Of a stretch of 64,000 bases of DNA, positions 25,487-36,391 are shown piece by piece. The stretch is from Actinokineospora inagensis DSM 44258 (GTDB taxonomy: Bacteria > Actinomycetota > Actinomycetes > Mycobacteriales > Pseudonocardiaceae). The position numbers were made by a program, and so were the translations under genes. Numbering within the stretch: position 1 is the first letter of the stretch; each line of letters begins with the position of its first letter. The stretch spans positions 48,131 through 112,130 of the forward strand of contig NZ_AXWW01000027.1 of NCBI RefSeq assembly GCF_000482865.1, read 5' to 3'. The notes under the pieces are model-generated. The model was not told the DNA's origin and did not search any database. It worked only from the letters and a program-made list of their open reading frames with translations.

Positions 25487-26716
25487 ATGTCCCACTCCGC
25501 CGGTCTCGCCGACTACCGCGCCGCCCTCAGCACGCCCGGCGCGCGCGGCCCCGCCCTCGCCTCCCTGCTGGGCAGGCTGCCGGTCGCCATGGTGGGCATC
25601 TCGATGCTGCTCTACCTCCGGCAGACCACCGGGTCCTACGCCACCGCGAGCATGGTCTCGGCGGCCACCCTGATCGGCCTGGCCATCGGCTCGGTCGCGC
25701 AGGGCCGGATCATGGACCGGATCGGGCCCGCGCACCCGCTGCTGATCACCACCGCCCTGTTCGCGGTGTTCGTCGCGGGCACCTTCGCGGCCACCGAGTC
25801 CGGCGCGCCCACCCCGGTGCTGGTCGTGCTCGGCGTGTGCGTCGGCACCACCGAACCGGTGATCGCGTCGGCGTCCCGGGCGCTGTGGACCAGGGTCACC
25901 CCGGTCGGCCCGGTCCGCGACGCCGCGCTGACCTACGAGGCGATCAGCATGGAGGTCTTCTTCATCCTCGGCCCGGCGATCTCCGGGCTGCTCATCGCCG
26001 CCCCGTGGCCGGGCACCGGGCTGGCCATCGCCGCCGCCGCCATGGTCACCGGCGGCGTGTGGTTCGCGTTGACCCCGGTCATCCGCGACCACCGCCCCGA
26101 ACCGGGTGGCCACAGCGGTCACCTGCTCGGCCCGCTCGCCGCCCCCGGCATGCGCACCCTCGCGCTGGCCGCGATGGGCTTCGGCGTGGTCATCGGCTTC
26201 GTCGAGGTCGCCGTACCCGCCGCCGCCACGGCCGCGGGCAACACCCCGGCGGGCGGCCTGCTGATGGGGCTGCTGTCGATCAGTTCCGTGCTGTTCGGCG
26301 TGCTCTACGGCCTGCGCCCGTGGCCGCGGGCGATCAACCTGCGGCTCTCGGCGCTGCTCGGCGCGTTCGCGGTGCTGGTGGCGATCCTGGCCATCCCGAC
26401 CAACCTGGTCTGGCTGGCGCTGGCGCTGCTGGTGGTCGGCACCATGGTCACCCCGCAGGCGACCACGCACTCCGCCGCCATCGAACTGGTCGCCCCGCCG
26501 AACACGGCGACCGAGGCGTTCGGCTGGGTGATCACCGCGGTGACCCTCGGGCTGGCGCTGGGACAACTGGTCAGCGGCCAACTGGTGGAGCACGTCGGGA
26601 TCTGGTCGTCGTACCTGGCGGCGACGGCGATCGGGATGTGCTTCGCCCTCGCGGTGTACGCCCGCAGGCACACGGTCGAGCACGAGCCCACCAGGCTGGT
26701 GTCCGTGGCGGCCTGA
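25487..26716 (+). CDS. MFS transporter
   Basis: A 409-residue protein with about 12 hydrophobic helices and an MFS loop 2-3 motif (GSVAQGRIMDRIGPAHPLL). It resembles the short actinobacterial drug-efflux-like MFS group that lacks a large central domain. ATG 25487 is seven bases after CATACT, a leaderless arrangement, and is covered by the repeat operator. Substrate unknown. Its codon usage matches the neighbours, so there is no sign of recent transfer. Confidence 0.85.
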   Translation: MSHSAGLADYRAALSTPGARGPALASLLGRLPVAMVGISMLLYLRQTTGSYATASMVSAATLIGLAIGSVAQGRIMDRIGPAHPLLITTALFAVFVAGTFAATESGAPTPVLVVLGVCVGTTEPVIASASRALWTRVTPVGPVRDAALTYEAISMEVFFILGPAISGLLIAAPWPGTGLAIAAAAMVTGGVWFALTPVIRDHRPEPGGHSGHLLGPLAAPGMRTLALAAMGFGVVIGFVEVAVPAAATAAGNTPAGGLLMGLLSISSVLFGVLYGLRPWPRAINLRLSALLGAFAVLVAILAIPTNLVWLALALLVVGTMVTPQATTHSAAIELVAPPNTATEAFGWVITAVTLGLALGQLVSGQLVEHVGIWSSYLAATAIGMCFALAVYARRHTVEHEPTRLVSVAA

Positions 26717-26746
26717 ATTGTCGGTCCCCACGGCTAGCTTGGCCGC

Positions 26747-27835
26747 ATGGACCTGACCGCAGCAACCGGCCCGCTCGCCGCTGCCGCCGCCGACCTGGTG
26801 CGGCTGGTACCCGGGCGGCTCATCGATCCCGTGCTCAGCGGGGTGCTGCTGACCGCCGACGCCTCAGGGGTCACGCTGGCCGCCGGCGACCGGGAGCGGA
26901 CCGCCACGGTGCGCGCGACGGCGCTCGTGCACACCGAGGGGACCGTGCTGGTGCCCGCACGCCCCCTGGCCGACACCTTGCGCGCACTGGGTGATCCCGA
27001 GGTTCGGCTGGTCGTCGAGGGCAACCGGTTGGCCGTCCGCGCGCCGGGCGCCCGGTTCGCGTTACCGCTGCTCGACCACACCCTGCACCCGGGCGCGGGC
27101 TCGGTGTCCGGGGTCGGTGGCACGGTGTCCGGCTCGGCGCTGGCCACCGCCCTGGCGACGGTCGCCGCCACCGCGTCCCGGGACGAGGCTTTACCGGTGT
27201 TCACCGGGGTCCGCGTCCGGTCCGAGTCCGGTCGACTGGTGTTGCGCGCCACGGACCGCTACCGGATGGCGATCGCGTCGCTGCCGTGGGCGGAGGACGA
27301 GCCGTTGGACGTGATGGTCCCGGCCGCGTTGCTGCTGGAGGTCGGCCGTCAGGTGGACGGGCCGGTTCGGCTGCACGCGGATGCCAACGGGTTCGGCGTG
27401 AGCTGGGCCGGGGTGGCGGTCACCACGGCCGTGCTGGACGGCAGCTACCTGTCCGAAACCAAGCTCGCGTTGTCCGATGTGGACACCCAGGTGCGGGTCG
27501 ACGCGGATGCCTTGGCCGCCGCCGCGAAGCGGGTCGCGCTCTACAGCGACGCCCGCGGCGTGGTGCGGGTCGAGGTCGGCGACGCGGAGGTCCGGCTGCG
27601 GGCCACCGACCAGAACGCCGGTGAGGCCGAGGAGGCGGTGAAGGCCACGACGGTGGGGCGGACCAGCCCGTCGTACCAGGCGCGGTACCTGGCCGACGCG
27701 CTGCGCCCGTTCGCCGGGCAGGAGGTCGACCTGGCCATCCAGCCGGGCATGCGGGCGACCGTCGTCACGGCGGTGGAACCGGGGGAGGTGGAACTGCGGT
27801 ACATCCTGATGCCGATGCTGCCACCGAGGGCCTAG
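26747..27835 (+). CDS. DnaN-like sliding-clamp paralogue
   Basis: A 362-residue protein with the fold markers of DNA polymerase III beta: three repeated domains, with the signature LVLRATDRYRMAIASL near residue 165 and the C-terminal clamp end RYILMPMLPP, where replicative clamps end in a similar YxLMPxR motif. It is not next to dnaA/recF/gyrB, so it is a second, non-canonical clamp gene. Such paralogues occur in Streptomyces and Pseudonocardiales; one (GriR) gives resistance to a clamp-binding antibiotic. ATG 26747 is six bases after TAGCTT, a leaderless pattern. The actual role is not known. Confidence 0.8.
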   Translation: MDLTAATGPLAAAAADLVRLVPGRLIDPVLSGVLLTADASGVTLAAGDRERTATVRATALVHTEGTVLVPARPLADTLRALGDPEVRLVVEGNRLAVRAPGARFALPLLDHTLHPGAGSVSGVGGTVSGSALATALATVAATASRDEALPVFTGVRVRSESGRLVLRATDRYRMAIASLPWAEDEPLDVMVPAALLLEVGRQVDGPVRLHADANGFGVSWAGVAVTTAVLDGSYLSETKLALSDVDTQVRVDADALAAAAKRVALYSDARGVVRVEVGDAEVRLRATDQNAGEAEEAVKATTVGRTSPSYQARYLADALRPFAGQEVDLAIQPGMRATVVTAVEPGEVELRYILMPMLPPRA

Positions 27836-27877
27836 GCCGGGGTGGGCCCGGGGTCCGGGGTGGCCCAGGATGGGCGC

Positions 27878-28762
27878 ATGAGCGCAGACGTGGTGCGGGT
27901 CGGGTTGGTCGGGGCGGGACCGTGGGCGGCGAACGTGCACGCGCCCGGGTTGGCCGGGTTCGCGGGGACCGAGCTGACCGCGGTGTGGGCACGGCGGCCG
28001 GAGGCGGCGGCCGAGTTCGGCGCTCCCGTCGCAAGCAGCTTCGACGAACTCCTGGAGCGGGTGGACGCGGTGGCGTTCGCGGTGCCGCCGTCGATCCAGG
28101 CCGAGTTGGCGATCCGGGCCGCCGAGGCGGGCAAGCACGTCATCCTGGAGAAGCCGGTCGCGGCGACCGGGGACGAGGCGCACCGGGTGGCCGGCGCGAT
28201 CCGGCAGGCCGGGGTGGCCTCGGTCGTGGTGTTCATCCGCCGGTTCGCGCCGGAGGTAGTCCGGTGGCTGGCGGACGTGCACGCGCGGGACGGCTGGGCG
28301 GGTGGTTCGGCCCGGTGGCTCTCGGGCGCGTTGCTCGGCGGCGCGTACTCGAAGTCGCGGTGGCGGCACGACGGTGGTGCACTGGCCGACATCGGTCCGC
28401 ACGTGGTGGACCTGCTCGACGCGGCGCTGGGCACGGTCACCGAGGTGTTGGCCGCCCACCGGGGCGAGCCGGACGTCTGGCAGGTGCTGCTGCGGCACGA
28501 GGGCGGCCAGACAAGTTCGCTGACGCTGTCCATGGCGTTGCCGACCCGCCCGACCGTCACCGACATCGCGGTGTACGGGGTGAACGACCTGGCGTACCTC
28601 GGGGTCGAGGGCCGGGCGACACCAGCCCAGGACGCGTATGCCGTGCTGCTCGGGGAGTTCACCGACATGGTCCACTCTGGACAGACCGAGCACCGGGTCG
28701 ACGTCCACCGCGGCGTGCACGTCCAGCGCGTCCTGGACGACGTGCTCAGGAAGCTCGGCTGA
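27878..28762 (+). CDS. Gfo/Idh/MocA-family oxidoreductase
   Basis: A 294-residue NAD(P)-dependent sugar/inositol-type dehydrogenase. The Rossmann motif is VRVGLVGAGPWAANVHAPG; the family EKP motif is GKHVILEKPVAAT; a catalytic-region histidine lies in ALADIGPHVVDLLDAAL. ATG 27878 is six bases after CAGGAT (leaderless-like). Substrate unknown. Convergent with leuA. Confidence 0.85.
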   Translation: MSADVVRVGLVGAGPWAANVHAPGLAGFAGTELTAVWARRPEAAAEFGAPVASSFDELLERVDAVAFAVPPSIQAELAIRAAEAGKHVILEKPVAATGDEAHRVAGAIRQAGVASVVVFIRRFAPEVVRWLADVHARDGWAGGSARWLSGALLGGAYSKSRWRHDGGALADIGPHVVDLLDAALGTVTEVLAAHRGEPDVWQVLLRHEGGQTSSLTLSMALPTRPTVTDIAVYGVNDLAYLGVEGRATPAQDAYAVLLGEFTDMVHSGQTEHRVDVHRGVHVQRVLDDVLRKLG

Positions 28763-28786
28763 GCCGGGCACCCGAGGGCGCCCGGC
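28763..28786. terminator. Short hairpin between the oxidoreductase gene and leuA
   Basis: GCCGGGC and GCCCGGC pair around a ten-base loop between the two convergent stops. Modest strength. Confidence 0.5.
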
Positions 28787-28795
28787 CGACGCCGA

Positions 28796-30589
<1,794 letters not shown>

Positions 30590-30641
30590 TCAGTGTTCTC
30601 CGGTCTCGGTATCACACGACGACCGGCGGCAACACCGAACT

Positions 30642-30679
30642 CCGCGACGGGGAGCCGGTCTGGTCAGACCCCGTCGCGG
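30642..30679 (-). promoter_or_regulatory. leuA attenuator hairpin
   Basis: CCGCGACGGGG and CCCCGTCGCGG form an 11-bp perfect stem. Inside, GGTCTG/CAGACC (30657-30670) forms a competing smaller hairpin that includes the leader-peptide stop. The overlap of the leucine codons, the stop and the mutually exclusive stems is the layout of a ribosome-stalling attenuator. Confidence 0.75.
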
Positions 30680-30708
30680 CGGAGAAGCAGGAGGAACGAG
30701 CACGCCAC
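30664..30708 (-). CDS. leuA leader peptide with four consecutive Leu codons
   Basis: A 14-residue peptide, VACSFLLLLRRDGV, starting at GTG 30708. A TAGGCT -10 box (30715-30720) ends six bases upstream, so the mRNA is probably leaderless and the first codon is also the transcription start. The Leu codons CTC, CTG, CTT, CTC would stall ribosomes when leucyl-tRNA is short and favour the antiterminated structure before leuA. Confidence 0.75.
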   Translation of the reverse strand: MACSFLLLLRRDGV

Positions 30709-30840
30709 GTGGTCAGCCTAACCACAACCCGGCACCCATGTGGAACCCGCCGTCCACATCGTGGGCACCACCCTTTCCGCCCGCCCCGGCCCCACCGCAA
30801 CCACCCCACCGCCAGCCCACCACCCCCGCACAGCCCAGCC

Positions 30841-30945
30841 CCCACCCTCCCGGGGGGCGTCCCCGAAGCCAGTCTACCGACCTGACGAGCTGAAACAAGA
30901 AGCCCGACAAAGCTGGGGACCACCAACGAGGTTGTGGATAACTCA
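30841..30945 (+). repeat. Dispersed ~105-bp repeat, copy A, ending in a DnaA box
   Basis: Starts CCCACCCTCCCGGGGGGCG, contains CCAGTCTACCGACCTGACG and ends with AGGTTGTGGATAACTC, which holds a perfect DnaA box (minus strand TTATCCACA, 30933-30941). Copy B, 387 bp downstream, is about 95% identical; copy C is at 50666. No terminal inverted repeats or transposase. Confidence 0.85.
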
Positions 30946-31227
30946 GGCCAACAGCGCAGGTCAGGATGCCGACCGCGCGGCTCCAACACGCCGTTTGACG
31001 TACAGGCTTGTTCTACGAATCGCCGACCGCCACACGAACGCCCGGCACATCGAGCCCCCCCCCGACCTCACCTACACCGAGACCCACTCCCGAATGCACA
31101 CCATTACCCAAGCCCCATCAACCACAGCCCGCGACACCACCAAGCCACCACGCCTACCCCACCCAGAGCCCCACCCCAACCAACACAAACCGCCCACCGC
31201 CAACCCCGCACCCCGCGCAGCCCTGCC
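30946..31227. other. Non-coding spacer between repeat copies A and B
   Basis: C/A-rich on the + strand with no credible gene; open frames through it run into the repeats and lack ribosome-binding sites. Confidence 0.5.
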
Positions 31228-31332
31228 CCCACCCTCCCGGGGGGCGTCCCCGAAGCCAGTCTACCGACCTGACGAGCTGGAACAAGAAGCCCAACAAAGC
31301 TGGGGACCACCAACGAGGTTGTGGACAACTCG
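31228..31332 (+). repeat. Dispersed ~105-bp repeat, copy B
   Basis: Nearly identical to copy A. Its DnaA-box position reads TTGTCCACA on the minus strand (31320-31328), the form preferred in GC-rich actinobacteria. It lies ~95 bp upstream of the twin small membrane protein genes. Confidence 0.85.
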
Positions 31333-31425
31333 GGCCACCAGCGCCGGTCGCGTGCAGGCGACACGGGATGGTGTTGGGCCGTTCGGAGTAGTTATGGTTG
31401 TCCTGGTCAGGGGCACTTTCCAGGC

Positions 31426-31722
31426 ATGGTTACTCGTAGATGGCACGGCACCAGCACCCGCGGGTCCGCTGCCCGGATCATCACCGGTATCGGTGCGCTT
31501 TTCGCGATCATCGAGGTTGTCTACATCCTGCTCATCGTCCTCGGCGCGAACGCCACCAACGCGCTCTACCAGTTCATCCGGTCCCTGGCCGAGCCGCTCG
31601 CCCTGTTCTTCCCCGGTTTGTTCCCCATCGCCAACCCGACGCTGGCTGTCGTGGTCAACTATGGCCTGGCAGCGGTGTTCTGGCTCGTCGTTGCCGGGTT
31701 CATCGCCCGGCTGGTCCGCTGA
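31426..31722 (+). CDS. Small two-helix membrane protein, YggT-like, copy 1
   Basis: A 98-residue protein with two hydrophobic segments (GIGALFAIIEVVYILLIVLG and LAVVVNYGLAAVFWLVVAGF) separated by LAEPLALFFPGLFP. Its layout resembles YggT-family proteins. The adjacent downstream gene is a divergent copy with the same AEPLAL(F/W)F segment and second helix. The start ATG 31426 lacks a strong ribosome-binding site. Function unknown. Confidence 0.65.
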   Translation: MVTRRWHGTSTRGSAARIITGIGALFAIIEVVYILLIVLGANATNALYQFIRSLAEPLALFFPGLFPIANPTLAVVVNYGLAAVFWLVVAGFIARLVR

Positions 31723-32051
31723 CCGACGCGTCCGACCAGGACACCCGGCGGCCGCTCGCGCACACCCGCGAGAAGGTCGTCGGGGTCTTGGCCGGCGTGG
31801 TCCGGTGGGTTGGGCTGCTCGTCGCCGCGCTGTTGGTGGTGCACGTCGTGTTGGTGATGGCCAACGCGGACCGGGGCAACGTGATCAGCGCGCAGGTGCG
31901 TGAGTTCGCCGAGCCGTTGGCGTTGTGGTTCCGGACGTTGTTCACCCTGGACGACGTCAAATTGGGTGTGCTCATCAACTTCGGGATCGCCGTCGTGTGC
32001 TGGCTTGTTGTGTCCACTGTGGTCAGCAAGCTCATCCGTCGGCTGGGTTGA
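31719..32051 (+). CDS. Small two-helix membrane protein, YggT-like, copy 2
   Basis: About 110 residues. The first helix is GLLVAALLVVHVVLVMA, then EFAEPLALWFRTLFTLDD, then KLGVLINFGIAVVCWLVVST. It is a tandem paralogue of the preceding gene. No ATG or GTG start covers the first helix; the only codon that does so and couples to the upstream stop is CTG 31719, in a CTGA overlap. Internal TTG or GTG codons would remove most of helix 1's N-terminal flank. The 3' end overlaps the convergent nitroreductase gene by 20 bases. Confidence 0.6.
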   Translation: MTDASDQDTRRPLAHTREKVVGVLAGVVRWVGLLVAALLVVHVVLVMANADRGNVISAQVREFAEPLALWFRTLFTLDDVKLGVLINFGIAVVCWLVVSTVVSKLIRRLG

Positions 32052-32628
32052 GCGGTGTCCCCCACCGGTCGGTGAACACCGTGTCGGTGCTCGGTTTCCG
32101 GTGCCGGGGCGCGGTTTCCCGGCCCCGCTTGTCCTCGGGCAGCAGCTCGGGCGGTCCCAGCACACCGATCGCGATGGCGGTCAGCGGCCGCACCGACGCG
32201 GGCAGGTCGAACTCCACTGTGGCGCCGGGCGCGTCGAACCCCGCCATCTGGTGCGCGACAAGACCTTCCGCGACCGCTTGCAGGACAAGGTTTTCCGCCG
32301 CCAACCCCACTCCGTATTCGGCGTAGGGGATTTCGCCCTTCTCGTTCTCGGTTTCCGCGCACGCGATCACCAGCGCTCCCGCGGCGTACGCCCATGCCTG
32401 GTTGCCGCGGTTCAGCAGTGCGAGGATCCGGTCGAACGTGCCGCTCCCCCGCAGTCCGGCGACGAACCGGGCGGGCTGGGTGTTGCCGTACGAGGGCGCC
32501 CAGCGCGCGGCCTCCAGCACCCGGTGGAGCGCCGCCCCGGTCACCACGCCTGCGGGGTCGAGCGCGCGGGGGCTCCAGCGGTCCCGGATCAGCGGGTGCA
32601 GGTCGTCGGGCGGGCCGTCAGATCGCAT
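32032..32628 (-). CDS. Nitroreductase-family protein
   Basis: A 198-residue FMN-dependent oxidoreductase. The phosphate-binding start is RDRWSPRALDP, followed by the typical ARWAPSYGNTQPARFV and the C-terminal GVLGPPELLPED region. It overlaps the upstream glycosyltransferase gene by 11 bases on the same strand, so the two are co-transcribed. The substrate is unknown. Confidence 0.85.
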   Translation of the reverse strand: MRSDGPPDDLHPLIRDRWSPRALDPAGVVTGAALHRVLEAARWAPSYGNTQPARFVAGLRGSGTFDRILALLNRGNQAWAYAAGALVIACAETENEKGEIPYAEYGVGLAAENLVLQAVAEGLVAHQMAGFDAPGATVEFDLPASVRPLTAIAIGVLGPPELLPEDKRGRETAPRHRKPSTDTVFTDRWGTPLNPADG

Positions 32629-33829
32629 AGCCCCACGCTGTCACGGCGTAAGCACCGAACCACGAGCCGGTCAGCACGACGGCGGCGACGGTCAGCGTGG
32701 CCGTCGACCGCTTCCGCTTCGCCAGCGCGAGCGCGACCGGGATGAGCAGCGCGAACGCCGGGACCATCAGCCGGACCTTGGAGTTCATCAGGCCGTTCGA
32801 GCACAGGTCCATCACCAACACACCGGCGGTGTAGACGAGCAGCGGACACGCCATCCGCTGCTTGGCCGCGACGCCGAACAACACCAGGGCGACCACGATC
32901 AACCCGACCGTGGCGACCTCCAGCACGGACCGGGCGTCGGCGAGCACGTCCAGACTGAACTTGACCGTGGCCGCGCCGCCGTCGAACCCCGATGCCCACC
33001 CGCGCTCCTGCAGGGCGAACCAGCCGTCCCAAGATCCGGTGCGCGCGCCGACCCAGGCCAGGTAGCCGAGCAGCCCGAGTGGGGCGAGCAGCGCGCCGAC
33101 CCAGGGCCGCCAGCCGTCCCGCCGCTTGATGATCGCGACCAGCGCGGCGAGCCCGATGGTCAGCACCAGCGCCGCCGCCGTCGGCCGGACCAGGCCCGCG
33201 AACGCGCAGGCCAGCCCCGCCTCGATCCAGCGGCGTTCGAGCACGAACACCAGCGCCCACACGGCAAGGGCGCAGAACACGGCCTCCGAGTAGGCCATGG
33301 ACAGCACGATCCCCATCGGCGCACCGGCGAACAGGGCGACCAAGAGCAACCCGGCCGCCCGCGAACCGCCCCCGATCGACTTCCCCAACCGGGCGAGGCC
33401 GTACGCGCAGAGCACGCCGAACGCGATCGTCACCGCGAGCGCCGAGGGCATCAACCGGAACCCGAGGTCGTGCACCCAGCCGACCAGCGTCGGGTACCCG
33501 GGGAAGAACGCCAGTGGCGTCTCCGCGCTGCGCCTGCCGAACGCGTCGACCAGGTTGGCGGGCACACCGCCGTACCCGTTGGCCGCGATCGACAGGAACC
33601 ACTGCCCGTCCCACGACCGCAGGGCGTCCGTCGCCGACGTCCCGTTGCGCCCGGCCATCCAGCTCAGCGCGAGCAGCCCGACCTCGCGCACCCCCAGGTA
33701 CACCAGCGCGGGCGCCAACGCCCACAGCACCGGCCACGGCCCGAACCGCCGTTGGCGCGCGGCCTCGACCGCCGGCTCCCGCTCCGCCACGGCGCCCACG
33801 GCCGCACTGGTCATGTCCGTGGCGGACAC
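32618..33829 (-). CDS. Membrane glycosyltransferase, PIG-V/mannosyltransferase-like
   Basis: A 403-residue protein with about ten membrane helices. The luminal catalytic-loop signature is ALRSWDGQWFLSIAANGYGG followed by LAFFPGYPTLV, the WD and FFPxYP pattern of the PIG-V-type GT-C mannosyltransferases. Probably uses a polyprenyl-phosphate sugar to modify an extracytoplasmic glycan or protein. GTG 33829 is preceded by GGGGAGG six bases away; ATG 33814 is an alternative. A TACTGT box lies ~35 bases upstream. Confidence 0.75.
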   Translation of the reverse strand: MSATDMTSAAVGAVAEREPAVEAARQRRFGPWPVLWALAPALVYLGVREVGLLALSWMAGRNGTSATDALRSWDGQWFLSIAANGYGGVPANLVDAFGRRSAETPLAFFPGYPTLVGWVHDLGFRLMPSALAVTIAFGVLCAYGLARLGKSIGGGSRAAGLLLVALFAGAPMGIVLSMAYSEAVFCALAVWALVFVLERRWIEAGLACAFAGLVRPTAAALVLTIGLAALVAIIKRRDGWRPWVGALLAPLGLLGYLAWVGARTGSWDGWFALQERGWASGFDGGAATVKFSLDVLADARSVLEVATVGLIVVALVLFGVAAKQRMACPLLVYTAGVLVMDLCSNGLMNSKVRLMVPAFALLIPVALALAKRKRSTATLTVAAVVLTGSWFGAYAVTAWGYAI

Positions 33830-34006
33830 CGCGATCCTCCCCGACTCGTCTCGCTCGGTGAACCAACAGTAACCGCCGCCGACAGCGCAGTGGCGGGTGC
33901 CACACGAGCGGCCGGACCAGCATGATGGCGCAGGTAGGCTCTGCGCGACATGCGGCGTGGACCGACCCCGGTGGCACGCGCATCCGGCAGGAGGAGGTTG
34001 CACGCA

Positions 34007-35272
34007 GTGGCGCTCGTCGTCCAGAAGTACGGCGGATCCTCGCTCGAGTCCGCCGACCGGATCAAACGCGTCGCCGAGCGGATCGTGGCCACGCGGAAAG
34101 CGGGCAACGAGGTCGTCGTTGTCTGCTCCGCCATGGGCGACACGACCGACGAGCTGCTCGACCTCGCCAAACAGGTCAACCCGGTGCCGCCGGAGCGCGA
34201 GATGGACATGCTGCTGACCGCGGGTGAGCGCATCTCCAACTCGCTGGTCGCGATGGCCATCAGCGCGCTGGGCGCCGAGGCGCGCTCGTTCTCCGGCTCG
34301 CAGGCCGGCGTGATCACCACGTCCCGGCACGGCAAGGCGCGGATCATCGACGTCACCCCGAGCCGGGTGCGCGAGGCACTGGACAAGGGCCACATCGTGC
34401 TGGTGGCCGGGTTCCAGGGCGTCAGCCAGGACACCAAGGACATCACCACGCTGGGCCGCGGCGGGTCGGACACCACCGCGGTCGCGCTCGCCGCGGCGCT
34501 CAACGCCGACGTGTGCGAGATCTACACCGACGTGGACGGCGTCTACACCGCCGACCCGCGGATCGTGCCGGACGCCAAGAAGCTGGACCGGGTCACCTAC
34601 GAGGAGATGCTCGAGATGGCGGCGGGCGGGGCGAAGGTCCTGATGCTGCGCTGCGTCGAGTACGCGCGTCGCTACGGGGTGCCCATCCACGTCCGTTCGT
34701 CGTACAGCACCAAGCCGGGGACGGTGGTCTCCGGGTCAATGGAGGACTTGACCGTGGAACAGGCGATGATCACCGGCGTCGCGCACGACCGGTCCGAGGC
34801 CAAGGTGACCGTGGTCGGCGTGCCGGACACCGCGGGTGTTGCCGCGCGGATCTTCCGCACCGTCGCGGACACCGAGATCGACATCGACATGGTGCTGCAG
34901 AACGTGTCCAGCACGGTGTCCGGCAAGACCGACATCACCTTCACGCTCTCCAAGAGCAACGGCCCGGCCGCCGTCGCCGCCCTGGAGAAGATCCGCGAGG
35001 AGTTGGGCTTCACCCAGGTCCGCTACGACGACCACGTGGGCAAGGTGTCCCTGGTCGGCGCGGGTATGCGTTCGCACCCCGGGGTGACGGCGACCTTCTG
35101 CGAGGCGCTGGCCCGCGCCGGGGTGAACATCGAGATCATCAACACCTCGGAGATCCGCATCTCGGTGCTCATCCGGGACACCCAACTGGACGAGGCGGTA
35201 CGCGCGATCCACGAGGCGTTCGAACTCGGCGGTGACGAGACCGCCGTCGTCTACGCGGGGAGTGGTCGCTGA
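34007..35272 (+). CDS. ask: Aspartate kinase
   Basis: 421 residues, the length of actinobacterial LysC-type aspartokinase. N-terminal kinase signature VVQKYGGSS, the [16 protein letters not shown] loop, [15 protein letters not shown], and two C-terminal ACT domains ([33 protein letters not shown]) that bind lysine and threonine. GTG 34007 has GGAGGAGG upstream; a TAGGCT -10 box lies at 33935-33940. An internal ATG at 34739, right at the start of the ACT region, matches the place where related bacteria start the separate beta subunit. One base before asd. Confidence 0.96.
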   Translation: MALVVQKYGGSSLESADRIKRVAERIVATRKAGNEVVVVCSAMGDTTDELLDLAKQVNPVPPEREMDMLLTAGERISNSLVAMAISALGAEARSFSGSQAGVITTSRHGKARIIDVTPSRVREALDKGHIVLVAGFQGVSQDTKDITTLGRGGSDTTAVALAAALNADVCEIYTDVDGVYTADPRIVPDAKKLDRVTYEEMLEMAAGGAKVLMLRCVEYARRYGVPIHVRSSYSTKPGTVVSGSMEDLTVEQAMITGVAHDRSEAKVTVVGVPDTAGVAARIFRTVADTEIDIDMVLQNVSSTVSGKTDITFTLSKSNGPAAVAALEKIREELGFTQVRYDDHVGKVSLVGAGMRSHPGVTATFCEALARAGVNIEIINTSEIRISVLIRDTQLDEAVRAIHEAFELGGDETAVVYAGSGR

Positions 35273-35273
35273 C

Positions 35274-36341
35274 ATGGCAGGTGGACCTGTGCTCGCGCTG
35301 GTCGGTGCGACCGGCGCGGTGGGTACCGTGATGATCGACATCATGAACGGCCGGGCGGACTGGCCGTGGGCCGAGGTGCGGTTGGTCGCCTCGCCCCGGT
35401 CGGCCGGGAAGAAGATCACCGTGCGCGGGCGGGAGCTGACCGTGCTCGCGCTGGCGCCGGAGGTGTTCGACGGCGTCGACGTGGCCATGTTCGACGTGCC
35501 GGACGAGGTCTCCGCCCGGTGGGCGCCGATCGCGGCCGAGCGCGGCGCGGTGGCGGTGGACAACTCCGGCGCGTTCCGGATGGACGCCGACGTGCCGCTG
35601 GTGGTGCCGGAGGTCAACCGGGACAAGGCGGCCGACCGGCCGCGCGGGATCATCTCGAACCCGAACTGCACGACGCTGTCGATGATGGCGTCGCTGGGCG
35701 CGCTGCACCGCGCGTTCGGCCTGCGCGAGCTGGTCGTGGCCTCGTACCAGGCGGCGTCCGGCGCGGGCCAGGACGGCATCGACCGGCTCTACGCCGAGTA
35801 CGCGGCGGTGGCGGGCAAGCAGGTCGGGGTCCGCGCGGGCGACGTGCGCGAGGCGCTGACCGCGGCCGGTCTGTCCCAGGAGGACTCCCCGTTCCCGGCG
35901 CCGCTGGCGCTGAACGTGGTGCCGTGGGCCGGTTCGCTCAAGCCGGACGGCTGGAACAGCGAGGAGCTCAAGGTCCGCAACGAGGCCCGCAAGATCCTCG
36001 GCATCCCGGACCTGAAGGTGTCGGCGACCTGCGTCCGGGTGCCGGTGGTGACCACGCACTCGTTGGCGGTGCACGCGACCTTCGCCGAGCCGGTGACGGT
36101 GGCCCAGGCGCACGAGATCTTCGCCGCGCAGCCGTCGATCGTGCTGGTGGACGACCCGGCGCAGGGCGGGTTCCCCACCCCGGCGGACGTGGTGGGCGCC
36201 GACCCGACCTACGTCGGCCGGGTGCGGCAGGCGCTGGACTTCCCGAACACGCTGGACTTCTTCGTGTGCGGGGACAACCTGCGCAAGGGCGCGGCGCTGA
36301 ACACCTACGAGATCGCCGAGAGCCTCACGGCGAACCGGTAG
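35274..36341 (+). CDS. asd: Aspartate-semialdehyde dehydrogenase
   Basis: A 355-residue NADPH enzyme acting after aspartate kinase in the Lys/Thr/Met/diaminopimelate pathway. NADP motif [11 protein letters not shown], the catalytic Cys in [12 protein letters not shown], the phosphate-binding [11 protein letters not shown], and the late histidine in [11 protein letters not shown] 35274 follows the ask stop by one base, with GGGGAG upstream; an in-frame GTG at 35262 would overlap ask by 11 bases. Expressed as the ask-asd operon and closed by the terminator at 36351. Confidence 0.96.
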   Translation: MAGGPVLALVGATGAVGTVMIDIMNGRADWPWAEVRLVASPRSAGKKITVRGRELTVLALAPEVFDGVDVAMFDVPDEVSARWAPIAAERGAVAVDNSGAFRMDADVPLVVPEVNRDKAADRPRGIISNPNCTTLSMMASLGALHRAFGLRELVVASYQAASGAGQDGIDRLYAEYAAVAGKQVGVRAGDVREALTAAGLSQEDSPFPAPLALNVVPWAGSLKPDGWNSEELKVRNEARKILGIPDLKVSATCVRVPVVTTHSLAVHATFAEPVTVAQAHEIFAAQPSIVLVDDPAQGGFPTPADVVGADPTYVGRVRQALDFPNTLDFFVCGDNLRKGAALNTYEIAESLTANR

Positions 36342-36350
36342 CGGTCTGAC

Positions 36351-36387
36351 GGCTCGGGGGCGGTCCGGATTAGGCCGCCCCCGAGCC
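36351..36387. terminator. Bidirectional terminator between asd and MFS gene
   Basis: GGCTCGGGGGCGG pairs with CCGCCCCCGAGCC, a 13-bp perfect stem with an 11-base loop, between two convergent stops. Confidence 0.85.
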
Positions 36388-36391
36388 GGGT

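Noticed and set aside
25499..27835. MFS exporter plus clamp paralogue as part of an antibiotic gene cluster
   Set aside because: No biosynthetic enzymes (NRPS, PKS or RiPP maturases) occur anywhere in the window.
30740..31903. Long + strand open frame over repeat copies A and B and the twin membrane genes
   Set aside because: It shares frame only by chance; residues are repeat-derived and the real genes inside use other frames with clear membrane helices.
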